Assembly (NCBI GenBank): GCA_963529665.1
Contig: CAUSAG010000011.1
Location: forward strand, 1 to 61,768
Direction of reading: 5' to 3'
Origin: Kingella_B sp963529665
Lineage (GTDB): Bacteria; Pseudomonadota; Gammaproteobacteria; Burkholderiales; Neisseriaceae
DNA: 61,768 nt
The notes beneath the pieces were generated by a model that saw nothing but the letters and a program-made list of their open reading frames with translations, was not told the DNA's origin and searched no databases. A program made the position numbers and the translations under genes. Of this stretch, positions 7,754 to 15,147 are shown in pieces. The stretch's first letter is position 1; every line of letters begins with the position of its first letter.

Positions 7754-8130
7754 GTACCCCAGAAAATCTTTTAGATTTGGCAAAGCAGCAAATTGCCTTA
7801 AATCATGAAACCGCTTATCGCAGCGCGTGCCACCTTGCCTACTATGCTTTGTTTCATGCTGCTTATGAATTTGTGAACCATGATACAAATGCCCAAATAA
7901 GCGACACGCACGCCCTACACAGCGCAATACGGCGATATTTGAAAGAACGAAAGAGCGATAAGCTACTGGTTAATTTGGGGCGGGCTTTGGCGAATGCGTT
8001 TGATATACGCGTGCAAGCTGATTATTTTTTACAAGAACCGATTAACCACGATACCGCCGAGCTACAATACGAAAATTGCCACAACTATCTAACGCAATTA
8101 AGGCAGAGACAAGCCAAGAATCAAGCCTAA
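7750..8130 (+). CDS. HEPN-domain-like protein
   Basis: A 126-residue helical protein with the N-terminal signature of HEPN proteins, YRSACHLAYYALFHAAYEF (residues 23-41). I find no canonical R-x4-6-H RNase motif; the nearest is R24-SAC-H28. It may therefore be a non-nuclease HEPN or use other residues. The start codon overlaps the upstream gene's stop (ATGA), so the two are translationally coupled. HEPN pairs often work as toxin-antitoxin or abortive-infection modules; that role is inference. Confidence 0.72.
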   Translation: MSTPENLLDLAKQQIALNHETAYRSACHLAYYALFHAAYEFVNHDTNAQISDTHALHSAIRRYLKERKSDKLLVNLGRALANAFDIRVQADYFLQEPINHDTAELQYENCHNYLTQLRQRQAKNQA

Positions 8131-8131
8131 A

Positions 8132-8154
8132 CTCCGAGTAATCGGGGTTTTTTT
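8132..8154 (+). terminator. Terminator of the HEPN cassette
   Basis: CTCCGA-GTAA-TCGGGG followed by seven T residues, 2 bp after the HEPN stop codon. Confidence 0.75.
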
Positions 8155-8232
8155 ATGGGCCGCTAGGCTTTATTTTTACTAATCAATGATTTATTTTGAA
8201 AAATGGAGGGATTTGCGGGGGTTGTGGGCCTG

Positions 8233-8261
8233 CGAAAAAACCGCCCTAAAAAGGGCGGTTT
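8233..8261 (-). terminator. Terminator of the CI operon
   Basis: A stem AACCGCCCT-AAAA-AGGGCGGTT with A residues on its left, giving a T-run for leftward transcripts. It lies about 95 bp past the membrane-protein gene. The stretch 8155-8354 holds nothing else I can support. Confidence 0.7.
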
Positions 8262-8354
8262 AAGAGAGGGGTATTTAAACGGCTTGATATACTTACAACA
8301 TCAAGTGTCTACTGATTTGTGGTTTTTTTGTGGGCTTCAATACGCTATGCGTTT

Positions 8355-9008
8355 TTATACGGAGCCTTTCTTTTGAATGGCTATTCGTATTGCATCATGC
8401 CATAGTGTTTCATCGCCTACATTAAAAGCAATTGGCTTGTTTTTCCCGCTTATAGTTATGAGAAAATGGTTGCCTACACATTCAATGCTGTTGATTTTAT
8501 TTAAATCAACATCAACACTACGGTGATCGCCAGCAAAAACCAAACGCTCATTTGTTAAAACCAGTTCTCCTGCATCGGATACTGTCCAGTTTTCGGTGGA
8601 ATAAGAGCCAAAGTTGCCAAGGCTGATGTTTTTTATTCGGATGCCCGCGTATCCGCCTTGACGACTGGTGGAAATTTCCAACAAAAGGGCGGCATCAACT
8701 AAAAAGCAACGTTCATTATTTTTTACTAAAACTTTAAATGCTTCTGCTTGGATAGAACCGTTTTCAATATTTGCCAAAATGGTTTGGTTTTCTAACAATC
8801 TCTGTTCTTCTTCTCTCGCTTGCTTTTGTTTTTTACGTTCTTCAAAAATCGCTAAAATACTACATGCTCCAAGAAATGCTAGACCAAATGCCCACCCTTT
8901 ATGATTAGCAAAAAATGAAATCAATGCAGTAACAAAAAAAACAACCGCAACAAATGCCATCAATTTCACGTTTAAAGGTTTTGCATTTGGTGCATTAAAA
9001 ATTCCCAT
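8355..9008 (-). CDS. Membrane protein with PH-like C-terminal domain, in the repressor operon
   Basis: A 217-residue protein with two hydrophobic segments (about residues 14-32 and 38-56), a short charged linker, and a C-terminal beta-rich domain (VLTNERLVFAGDHRSVDVDLNKINSIE...HFLITISGKNKP) like bacterial PH/GRAM folds. It follows the repressor gene by 74 bp on the same strand with no terminator between, so it should be made in the lysogen. Such genes often alter the envelope or block superinfection. I start at ATG 9008; a TTG at 9020 is an alternative. Confidence 0.7.
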   Translation of the reverse strand: MGIFNAPNAKPLNVKLMAFVAVVFFVTALISFFANHKGWAFGLAFLGACSILAIFEERKKQKQAREEEQRLLENQTILANIENGSIQAEAFKVLVKNNERCFLVDAALLLEISTSRQGGYAGIRIKNISLGNFGSYSTENWTVSDAGELVLTNERLVFAGDHRSVDVDLNKINSIECVGNHFLITISGKNKPIAFNVGDETLWHDAIRIAIQKKGSV

Positions 9009-9082
9009 AATTCTATCCAATCTTAAAAATCAACTTATTTCTCAAATATCATCGCATAAATTCGCGGAATGGCTGCTATATT

Positions 9083-9784
9083 TTAATCCAACACACTCCA
9101 CCAAAACACGCGCCCGATGATGCGGATGTCTTCGCCGCTCACAATCTCGTCCTCGTAGTCCTCATTTTCGCTGCGGATGCGGACTTTGTTTCCGGGCAAA
9201 CGGTCAAGGTATTTCACGCGGAATAGGTCGTCGTGCTGAAAGGCGTAAATCTTGCCGTCCCTGATGTTTTCTATGCCTGTGTCCACGGCAATGGTGGCAT
9301 ATTCGGCGATGCGAGGCTCCATGCTGTTGCCGGTGAGCGTGCAGCAAAATACTTTGTCGGGCATGATGCCTTTGCGGTATAGGGTGGATTTGCCAAACGG
9401 CAGCCTGAAACCGTTGTAATCAGGTATCTCAAACGAGCCATCGCCGCCCCTACATTCAGATTCTTTAAGGAATGGCGTAAATACATAATCATCCTCAGGC
9501 AGCGGTGTGTTGCTGCTCCACAGCATGGGACGGTGGATGTCGGTTATTTCGTTGATGCGCGGAGCGGTGGACTGCGGATACATCTCGCCTTGCCCTGTTT
9601 CTAGCCAAATGGCTGATACGCCTAATTTTTTCTGTGCCAGTAACATCCCATTTTTAGAGATGCCACGCGCTTCCCAGTTTTTTACAACTTGCGGGGTTTG
9701 ACCTAATGCGCGAGCAAGTGCTGATTGCCCTGCAACTTCTTTTTCTGCGGCTGCTTCATATAGCCGCTCCATTGTCTTATCCAT
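9083..9784 (-). CDS. cI: CI-type repressor, S24 family
   Basis: A 233-residue repressor: HTH about residues 18-45 (QSALARALGQTPQVVKNWEARG) and a LexA/S24 C-terminal domain with catalytic Ser154 in GNSMEP and Lys191 in FRVKYL. I do not see a clear Ala-Gly or Cys-Gly cleavage pair in the linker (the nearest is RGGDG), so RecA-stimulated self-cleavage is uncertain. It should bind the TTAAACA-N3-TGTTTAA operators at PL and PR. The ATG at 9784 has GGAG 8 nt upstream. Confidence 0.9.
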   Translation of the reverse strand: MDKTMERLYEAAAEKEVAGQSALARALGQTPQVVKNWEARGISKNGMLLAQKKLGVSAIWLETGQGEMYPQSTAPRINEITDIHRPMLWSSNTPLPEDDYVFTPFLKESECRGGDGSFEIPDYNGFRLPFGKSTLYRKGIMPDKVFCCTLTGNSMEPRIAEYATIAVDTGIENIRDGKIYAFQHDDLFRVKYLDRLPGNKVRIRSENEDYEDEIVSGEDIRIIGRVFWWSVLD

Positions 9785-9823
9785 AATCAAATCTCCGTTT
9801 TTCAAACCTTAATTCTCGTACAT

Positions 9824-9845
9824 TTAAACAAATTGTTCTTAAACA
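9824..9845. promoter_or_regulatory. Operators in front of the repressor gene
   Basis: Half-sites TTAAACA at 9824-9830 and 9839-9845, the first followed by an imperfect partner (AAT-TGTT). They lie about 40-60 bp upstream of the repressor start, where they could control its own promoter (PRM). Confidence 0.55.
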
Positions 9846-9850
9846 AATAT

Positions 9851-9879
9851 TTGACTTTTGTTTAAACATGGTGTTTAAT
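9851..9879 (+). promoter_or_regulatory. PR promoter with embedded operator
   Basis: TTGACT (-35, 9851-9856), 17-bp spacer, TTTAAT (-10, 9874-9879). The perfect palindrome TTAAACA-TGG-TGTTTAA (9862-9878) fills the spacer. It drives cro, cII and downstream genes and mirrors PL. Confidence 0.83.
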
Positions 9880-9911
9880 TTGTGCCTTGTTACCACATGG
9901 AAGTAAACAAA

Positions 9912-10088
9912 ATGAACGACAAACAACTGATTGAACAGTTGGGCGGCTCAACAAAAGTTGCGGAAATGCTTGGTTTTAAGGGCGTAAATGGCGCACGACG
10001 TGTAAATAACTGGAAAAAACGCGGCATCCCTGCGCAAGTGAAATTAGACAACCCTAAATTATTTCCACATACGCCTGTTAAGCCATGA
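9912..10088 (+). CDS. cro: Cro-like HTH regulator
   Basis: A 58-residue protein, MNDKQLIEQLGGSTKVAEML..., with a single HTH (residues 8-35) followed by RVNNWKKRGIPAQVKL, the usual pattern of small Cro/YdaS-type proteins. It is the first gene from PR, divergent from the repressor. It should compete for the same operators and favour lytic growth. Confidence 0.82.
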   Translation: MNDKQLIEQLGGSTKVAEMLGFKGVNGARRVNNWKKRGIPAQVKLDNPKLFPHTPVKP

Positions 10089-10372
10089 CCGAATTATCCC
10101 CCGCCCAACAAGAAAACGCCCGCAAGAATGAATACGCGATATTGCACGCGCTTGCGGTGGTATCGCAAAAGCGTGTTGCGGATTTATCGGGCATTTCGGA
10201 AACAAGATTAAGCCGCCTGAAAGATGGCGATTTGGAAAAGTATTGCGTGGCTTTGGCTGCGTTGGATTTGAAGTTAGTGCCTGCTGATGCGGCGATCGTT
10301 ACCAAAGCCGAACGCAAGTTTATGGCTGAAAAGATGATTGAGCATTATCAGGCGATTGCTGATGAAGATTGA
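10085..10372 (+). CDS. cII: CII-like transcriptional activator
   Basis: A 95-residue protein resembling lambda CII: a helical N-terminus, the HTH KRVADLSGISETRLSRLKDG and a following LEKYCVALAALDLKLVP segment that matches CII's post-HTH helix. It overlaps the cro stop by 4 bases. By analogy it would activate repressor and integrase promoters during establishment of lysogeny. Target sites were not identified. Confidence 0.75.
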   Translation: MTELSPAQQENARKNEYAILHALAVVSQKRVADLSGISETRLSRLKDGDLEKYCVALAALDLKLVPADAAIVTKAERKFMAEKMIEHYQAIADED

Positions 10373-10385
10373 AAGGAGACCAGTA

Positions 10386-10595
10386 ATGGCTAAAAAGCAA
10401 AAAGCCCTATCCAAAAAGGACAAGGCGATGATTAAAAAGATGTTGGTTAAGTGCGCAATTGCACAAAGCGGCGAGTTATCGCTATCTGCGATTGCTATTT
10501 CGGTGTGTGCAGAGTTTCGCCATCTTAACCAAATTAAAACGTGGGATGACATCCTGCCACGAGTTAAGAAACTCCAAAAAGCAAATTCAAGATAA
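10386..10595 (+). CDS. Small basic phage protein
   Basis: A 69-residue protein with a lysine-rich N-terminus (MAKKQKALSKKDKAMIKK) and a helical remainder. GGAG lies 9 nt upstream of the ATG at 10386. It follows cII closely. No family recognised. It meets the reverse-strand gene at 10587 tail to tail with a 9-base overlap. Confidence 0.65.
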   Translation: MAKKQKALSKKDKAMIKKMLVKCAIAQSGELSLSAIAISVCAEFRHLNQIKTWDDILPRVKKLQKANSR

Positions 10596-10766
10596 GGCTT
10601 TAAATCGTTTACTGGCTTCAAGCTGCGCTTTTTCTTGGGATTGATTTTCTTCCAACATGATTAGGCGCGCCAGTTCAAATAATTCTTTGATACGCATATC
10701 GGGGGATTGGTTGGGTTTAACCAGTTGGGCGGCAAGCTGCAAGGCTTCAAGTCGTGTTAAGGACAT
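10587..10766 (-). CDS. Small reverse-strand helical protein
   Basis: A 59-residue helical, charged protein (MSLTRLEALQLAAQLVKPNQ...) with a good SD (GGAGAAAATC-ATG). It is transcribed against the rightward operon and is one of three small reverse-strand genes in the right half of the prophage. It may be expressed in the lysogen. Function not recognised. Confidence 0.6.
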   Translation of the reverse strand: MSLTRLEALQLAAQLVKPNQSPDMRIKELFELARLIMLEENQSQEKAQLEASKRFKALS

Positions 10767-10874
10767 GATTTTCTCCGTGTTGGGTTGTTGTGTGGAAACT
10801 CAATCTTACACGGGTTTGACAAAGCGGAACAGACGCTTGACGGCGGGAGAGACCGCATTACACAAGGATTTTCT

Positions 10875-11078
10875 ATGAAATTTAAAGAATACCTATTCTC
10901 TTACCGCTTCGGTGGCAAGAACTGGATAGTTAGTGTTTTCGCGACATCGCCTGATGAAGCAAAGGAAAAAATCAAGGCAGTCGCGCACGCGGAATATGAC
11001 GGGGAAATTATGGCAAACATTTATATACCCGTCAAAGCAGCTTGGTTTCAACGTTTTATTGCTTGGATAAAGCGGTAA
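10875..11078 (+). CDS. Phage hypothetical protein, 67 aa
   Basis: MKFKEYLFSYRFGGKNWIVSVFATSPDEAKEKI... is a small alpha/beta protein with an amphipathic basic C-terminus (WFQRFIAWIKR). AAGGA lies upstream of the ATG. No family recognised. Confidence 0.65.
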   Translation: MKFKEYLFSYRFGGKNWIVSVFATSPDEAKEKIKAVAHAEYDGEIMANIYIPVKAAWFQRFIAWIKR

Positions 11079-11082
11079 AGAA

Positions 11083-11106
11083 AAAGCCCACGCGCTAACG
11101 TGGGCA
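11083..11106 (-). terminator. Hairpin with T-run on the minus strand
   Basis: GCCCACG-CGCTAA-CGTGGGC (11087-11106) with A residues on its left. In the leftward direction it looks like a terminator and may insulate the reverse-strand gene at 10766; rightward it lacks a T-run. Confidence 0.5.
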
Positions 11107-11159
11107 GTTACTGAATTACTTACAAGGTAATTTGATAAACATCAAACGGAGACTTGATT

Positions 11160-11888
11160 ATGTCTGAATTATTTACTCTCGTCAATCGCCCAGTTGCTGG
11201 GCAGACACAACAAACGGTAAACGCGCGTGAACTTCATGCGTTTTTGGAAAACCGCGACCATTTTTCCACTTGGATTAAAGACCGCATTAGTCAATATGGT
11301 TTTGTTGAAAATCAAGATTTTGTGATTGCTTCGGGAAATTCCGAAGCAATACGCGGCGGACACAATCGCTTGGATTACTTCCTTTCGCTGGATATGGCAA
11401 AAGAGTTAAGCATGGTGGAGCGCAACGCCAAGGGCAAACAGGCGCGGCAGTATTTTATTGACTGCGAGAAACGGCTTTCAGGCAGCCTGATTCCGCAAAC
11501 GTTTAGCGAAGCCTTGCGCTTGGCTGCCGATTTGGCGGAACGCAATCAGCAGCAAGCGGCGCAGATTGCAGAGCTTGCGCCCAAAGCCGAAGCGTTGGCG
11601 CGGATTGAAGTGGCGCAAGGCGATTTGACGGTTACGCAGGCGGCGAAGATGTTGAAGATGCAGCCCAAGCAGTTGTTTGACTGGCTGGCGCAGCATGGTT
11701 GGTTGTATCGCAGCGGCGGGAGCGGGGTGTGGTTGGGCTATCAGGACAAGGTGCGCAGCGGCTGCGTTACCCACAGCGTGCATCAGTATGAAAGCAAATC
11801 CACAGGCGAGCAGCGCATCGCTACGCAGGTTTATTTAACGCCTAAGGGCATGAGCAGGATTGCAGAGAAGTTGGGAGTGGCGGCATGA
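11160..11888 (+). CDS. Phage antirepressor, AntA plus KilAC
   Basis: A 242-residue protein in two parts. Residues about 15-100 form an AntA/AntB domain (VNARELHAFLENRDHFSTWIKDRI, GGHNRLDYFLSLDMAKELSMVERN). Residues about 145-240 form a KilAC/ANT domain (LTVTQAAKMLKMQPKQLFDWLAQHGWLY). Proteins of this build inactivate phage repressors or regulate lytic genes. A TTG 6 bases upstream is possible, but the ATG at 11160 is more likely. Confidence 0.88.
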   Translation: MSELFTLVNRPVAGQTQQTVNARELHAFLENRDHFSTWIKDRISQYGFVENQDFVIASGNSEAIRGGHNRLDYFLSLDMAKELSMVERNAKGKQARQYFIDCEKRLSGSLIPQTFSEALRLAADLAERNQQQAAQIAELAPKAEALARIEVAQGDLTVTQAAKMLKMQPKQLFDWLAQHGWLYRSGGSGVWLGYQDKVRSGCVTHSVHQYESKSTGEQRIATQVYLTPKGMSRIAEKLGVAA

Positions 11889-12817
11889 GCATCATCCGAA
11901 CCAAGCGAAGTAACAATTTCACAGTCGTTGATAACGATGTTTTCAAGGCCGGGGGCTTGTCGTGGGATGCGCGCGGGCTGCTATGCACGCTGCTTTCCAA
12001 ACCAGATGATTGGCATGTGATTGTGAAAGCCTTGGAAAAAGAAACCGAGGGTACGCGCAAACATACCAAAGAACGCGGGCTGTGGGAGATTTTTAAAGAG
12101 CTTGTTGAAGCAGGTTATGTTGTACGCAAAAAGCGTCAAAGCGGGGAGATGGACTATTACGTTTACGACACGCCGCAGACTGCTAAAAGCGCAGACTGCG
12201 AAAACCGCAGACTGCTAAAACCGCAGACTGCTAAAAGCGCAGACTGCGAAAAAAGCAGTGTATTACAAAGAACTGAAACTACTTACCAAGAACTGAAAAA
12301 AGATAAACAAGAACTGAGTTGCGACCCATCTTGCGATTTCGCAAGCGAAACCGCAGCCGCCGATTCTGTTGCGGACGATTTCAGGCTGCCTGAAAACGCT
12401 GTTGGTGCGGATGCTGAAACCTTGCCTACGGACAAACCCAAAAAACCTGACCCGCGCAGCAATCCTGACAACGTGAAGACGTGGGAAGCCTATGCCCGTG
12501 CCTATCGGGCGCGCTATGGCGTGTTGCCGATGTCCAACGCGAAAGTGCGCGGGCAAGTGGCGCAGTTTGTGAAGACGGTGGGAGCGGAACTTGCACCTGT
12601 GTTGGCGGCTTACTATCCCACTCACAACAAGCAGTATTTCGTGCAACGCCGACATGATTTTGGCGCATTGCTACACGATTACCAGCAGGTGGCAACGGAC
12701 TACCAAATCGGGCAGCAAATAACCAGCGTGCAGGCTGCACAAGCGGAAAAAACCCAAGCCAACCGCAGCAGCCATGATGAAGCGTTGGCAATTTTGAAAG
12801 CGAAAGGATTGGCGTGA
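11885..12817 (+). CDS. Replication initiator-like protein (lambda O analogue)
   Basis: A 310-residue protein. The N-terminal domain (about residues 1-100) is a winged helix of the phage replisome-organizer type (NFTVVDNDVFKAGGLSWDARGLLCTLLSKPDDW). The middle contains a repetitive segment encoded by five 16-bp iterons (12174-12253). The C-terminal region, from about residue 190, is helical and basic. An initiator gene carrying its own iterons recalls lambda O. It overlaps the antirepressor stop and the next gene by 4 and 1 bases. Confidence 0.8.
   Translation: MSIIRTKRSNNFTVVDNDVFKAGGLSWDARGLLCTLLSKPDDWHVIVKALEKETEGTRKHTKERGLWEIFKELVEAGYVVRKKRQSGEMDYYVYDTPQTAKSADCENRRLLKPQTAKSADCEKSSVLQRTETTYQELKKDKQELSCDPSCDFASETAAADSVADDFRLPENAVGADAETLPTDKPKKPDPRSNPDNVKTWEAYARAYRARYGVLPMSNAKVRGQVAQFVKTVGAELAPVLAAYYPTHNKQYFVQRRHDFGALLHDYQQVATDYQIGQQITSVQAAQAEKTQANRSSHDEALAILKAKGLA
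12174..12318 (+). repeat. Iterons and AT-rich repeats: candidate phage replication origin
   Basis: Five tandem 16-bp units of CGCAGACTGCKAAAAS run from 12174 to 12253. Each has an internal dyad (GCAG-A-CTGC). The period is not a multiple of three, so selection is unlikely to be for the peptide. They are followed by an AT-rich stretch with three copies of AAGAACTGA at 12268, 12288 and 12309, spaced 20-21 bp. Iterons plus an AT-rich unwinding region inside the initiator gene match the layout of lambda ori. Origin function is inferred. Confidence 0.75.
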
Positions 12818-13569
12818 TGAGTCCGATGGAAGAAATTTTGCAGGCGATTACCGTAGTGTGCGAACTGACGGCAACCGAGATGAGCGGCGTGGCAAAAGCG
12901 GCTATGGCGGAAGAATTGTTGCCTTACCCGCTGGCAGATGTGTTGGCAGCTTTGCGCCGCTGCCGCCGTGAATTGACGGGACGCTTAACCCTTGCCGCCG
13001 TGTTATCGCGCATGGATACAGGCTTGATTAGCGCGGATGAGGCGTTCGGGCTGTTGGTGGATAGCTGGAAAAACGAGAGTTTGACGCTGGTTATCCCCGA
13101 AATTGCCATGCAGGCTATGGGCATGGGCGCACAGGGCTTGCTGGATGCGGGCGACAAGGTGGGCGCGAGAATGGCATTCAAGGAAGCCTATAACCGCCTT
13201 GCAGGCAGCCTGAAAGCAGGCGAGAAGCCCCAATGGTTTGTGTCGGCGGGCACAGACAAGCAGCAGATGACGCAAGCGATTATGCAGGCGGTGGAACAAG
13301 GCAGATTAACCAAATCGCACGCCAATGCGCTGTTGCCCAGCGAAGCGGACGAAGCCAGATATTTGCTGGAAACAGGCAAGCTGTTGAGCCTTGAAGACAA
13401 AACCAAACAAGCCAAACGCATTGCCGAGTTGCTTGAACCTTTGAAAGCGAAAATCGGGCAGCCGCATTGGTTGGAAGCGGAAGCGGAAAGAGACCGCCAA
13501 GCCGAGCGCGAACGGTTTGAACAGGCGCGGCAGAAAGCGTTGGCACAGGGGGCTGAATATGCAGCCTGA
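12817..13569 (+). CDS. Possible helicase loader or replication accessory protein (lambda P-like position)
   Basis: A 250-residue helical protein. The N-terminal part (EEILQAITVVCELTATEMSGVAKAAMAEELLPYPLADVLAALRRCRRELTGRLTLAAVLSRM) resembles proteins found after phage initiators. The C-terminus is a charged coiled coil (EAEAERDRQAERERFEQARQ). I see no Walker A motif. It starts at the base where the initiator ends, which gives lambda O-P-like coupling. Function is inferred from order. Confidence 0.68.
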   Translation: MSPMEEILQAITVVCELTATEMSGVAKAAMAEELLPYPLADVLAALRRCRRELTGRLTLAAVLSRMDTGLISADEAFGLLVDSWKNESLTLVIPEIAMQAMGMGAQGLLDAGDKVGARMAFKEAYNRLAGSLKAGEKPQWFVSAGTDKQQMTQAIMQAVEQGRLTKSHANALLPSEADEARYLLETGKLLSLEDKTKQAKRIAELLEPLKAKIGQPHWLEAEAERDRQAERERFEQARQKALAQGAEYAA

Positions 13570-13771
13570 AACTTGCCTAACCTGCCAACACGCCGACTTT
13601 CGTGCGGCGGCGGATTACTGGGGGCGGAAATCGGCTTCGGTGGTGTGCAAAAAGGGGGAAGCGTGGCGGTTTATCCCCTGCCACAGCGAATGCAGTAATG
13701 GGCGGTTTCAGGCTGCTGATGGCGAAGTTGTCGCCAAGCGCAAGGCGTATGTGGAGCGGCTAGATGGATGA
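13559..13771 (+). CDS. Small Cys-rich, probable zinc-binding protein
   Basis: A 70-residue protein with CLTC near the N-terminus and CKKGEAW...PCHSEC later, five or six cysteines that could bind zinc. Its ATG at 13559 overlaps the upstream gene by 11 bases. Function unknown; it is part of the replication operon. Confidence 0.65.
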   Translation: MQPETCLTCQHADFRAAADYWGRKSASVVCKKGEAWRFIPCHSECSNGRFQAADGEVVAKRKAYVERLDG

Positions 13772-13931
13772 GTACAAACAAATCTGCTTGGAATACTACC
13801 AACGCCGCGCGGATGAATTGCAACAGCGTTGGATGAATGCGAAAAGCGAAGCAGAAGCCGCCAAGATTGCGTTGGATTTGGAACCGTTGATGAATTATTT
13901 GGCGAAAAGTGATCGCCCAAAGGTAGCCTGA
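13764..13931 (+). CDS. Small helical phage protein
   Basis: A 55-residue, wholly helical protein (MDEYKQICLEYYQRRADELQ...). It overlaps the preceding gene by 8 bases. Codon content and charge pattern look like a real gene. No family recognised. Confidence 0.6.
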   Translation: MDEYKQICLEYYQRRADELQQRWMNAKSEAEAAKIALDLEPLMNYLAKSDRPKVA

Positions 13932-13932
13932 A

Positions 13933-14028
13933 ATGGGAAGTATGAAATATTACGAAGGTTGGGATTTTGTTATTTGGAACGGAAAGATGATTAAAGCATG
14001 GAAACGAAAACTTGGTACATCGGCATAG
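13933..14028 (+). CDS. Possible very small phage protein
   Basis: A 31-residue frame (MGSMKYYEGWDFVIWNGKMI...) that starts 1 bp after the previous stop and overlaps the resolvase gene by 31 bases. It could encode a small protein or serve only for translational coupling. Support is weak. Confidence 0.35.
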   Translation: MGSMKYYEGWDFVIWNGKMIKAWKRKLGTSA

Positions 14029-14444
14029 ATACAGGCGTTAAAACGGGCTTTGCCTATTGCCTAGACGGCAAATTAACCAACGTGCTTACTCTGCCCATCC
14101 ATCGCGCCATAAGCGAAGTGCGCCATGCACTTTCAGGCTGCATCAGGGACGGCGAAAAGCTGCATGTCGTGGTGGAAGATGCCCGCAAGCGCAAATGGTT
14201 TGGCAGCAAAGGGCGCGAAGCCCTACAAGGCGCGGGCAGCGTGAAGCGCGATGCGAAGATTTGGGAGGATTATTTGCGCGACCTGCAACAGCAATATCCC
14301 AACGTAATCAGCTTTGAGATGGTGTCGCCCGCCGCCAACAAGACCAAACTATCCAAAGAAGCGTTTGCCCAATTAACAGGCTGGACGGAGCGCAGCAGCG
14401 AACACAGCCGCGATGCGGCGATGTTGGTTTGGGGGCGGAAATGA
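13998..14444 (+). CDS. RuvC-like Holliday junction resolvase
   Basis: A 148-residue protein with an RNase H-like fold. It begins with the signature WYIGIDTGVKTGFAY (Asp11), and further acidic residues lie at Glu59/Asp60 (LHVVVEDARK) and Asp138 (SRDAAMLVWG), the expected catalytic set for RuvC-type resolvases. In this phage it would resolve recombination and replication junctions before packaging. It overlaps ninB by 4 bases. Confidence 0.82.
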   Translation: METKTWYIGIDTGVKTGFAYCLDGKLTNVLTLPIHRAISEVRHALSGCIRDGEKLHVVVEDARKRKWFGSKGREALQGAGSVKRDAKIWEDYLRDLQQQYPNVISFEMVSPAANKTKLSKEAFAQLTGWTERSSEHSRDAAMLVWGRK

Positions 14445-14842
14445 ATGAACGCAAATTCCGCTGCCAGGTGTCCAACCAGCGCCCTTTGTTTGAAAACCTA
14501 TACAAAAACATCGTCCCCGAGCTACTGGCAGCGCATGGCGATTTGGAAGTGGTTATCCGTCCATATAAAGCCAAACGCAGCTATGAGCAGAACCGCCGCT
14601 TGTGGAGCTTGTATAACCAAATTGCCGAGCAGGTTTGGCTGGATGGGCGGCGATATGAAGCGGCGATGTGGCACGAGTATTTCAAACAGCAGTTTATCGG
14701 CTGCGATGAGCGTGTGTTGCCCAATGGCGAAATCCAAAAAATCGGGCTTTCCACCACGCAGCTGAATACGCAGCAAATGGCGGATTACCAAACACGCATT
14801 GAAGCGTGGGCAGCCGAGCAAGGAGTGATTTTTGAATACTGA
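14441..14842 (+). CDS. ninB: NinB recombination protein
   Basis: A 133-residue protein matching lambda NinB (Orf): VVIRPYKAKRSYEQNRRLWSLYNQIAEQVWLDGRRYEAAMWHEYFKQQF, then LSTTQLNTQQMADYQTRIEAWAAEQGV. NinB binds SSB and single-stranded DNA and replaces RecFOR functions in phage recombination. I start at the ATG at 14441, which overlaps the resolvase stop. Confidence 0.9.
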   Translation: MNERKFRCQVSNQRPLFENLYKNIVPELLAAHGDLEVVIRPYKAKRSYEQNRRLWSLYNQIAEQVWLDGRRYEAAMWHEYFKQQFIGCDERVLPNGEIQKIGLSTTQLNTQQMADYQTRIEAWAAEQGVIFEY

Positions 14843-15146
14843 TAAAGATTTTCAGGCATGGGTGCGTCGGCAGCCGAGTTGTCTTTCAGGCTGCTTTTCG
14901 GAGTGGCAGGACGGCGATGGACGGTGTGAGTTTGCCCATGTGCGCCGTGTGTCGCGTGGCAGCGGTGTGGGCATCAAGCCGATGTTTTCGGGCGTGCCGC
15001 TCACGCATACGGAACACGCCATGCAGCATCAACACGGCGAAGCGTATGTGTTGGCAGCCAATGGAATTATTGCCGATGATGCGGCGGCTTGGTTTGAAGC
15101 GAAAGCGGATGAGTATTGGGCAAGATGGAAAAACAGAAAGGATTAA
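14832..15146 (+). CDS. DUF968-like metal-binding protein
   Basis: A 104-residue protein with Cys and His residues in an HNH-like spacing (PSCLSGC, CEFAHVRR, PLTHTEHAMQHQHGEA), as in the DUF968/YdfU group of phage nin regions. The apparent start is a TTG overlapping the ninB stop. A nuclease or DNA-binding role is possible. A partial DUS word lies in the first Cys cluster. Confidence 0.68.
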   Translation: MNTDKDFQAWVRRQPSCLSGCFSEWQDGDGRCEFAHVRRVSRGSGVGIKPMFSGVPLTHTEHAMQHQHGEAYVLAANGIIADDAAAWFEAKADEYWARWKNRKD

Positions 15147-15147
15147 T

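Noticed and set aside
12174..12253. CRISPR-like array
   Set aside because: The repeats are tandem without spacers, lie in a coding gene and number only five; they fit iterons.
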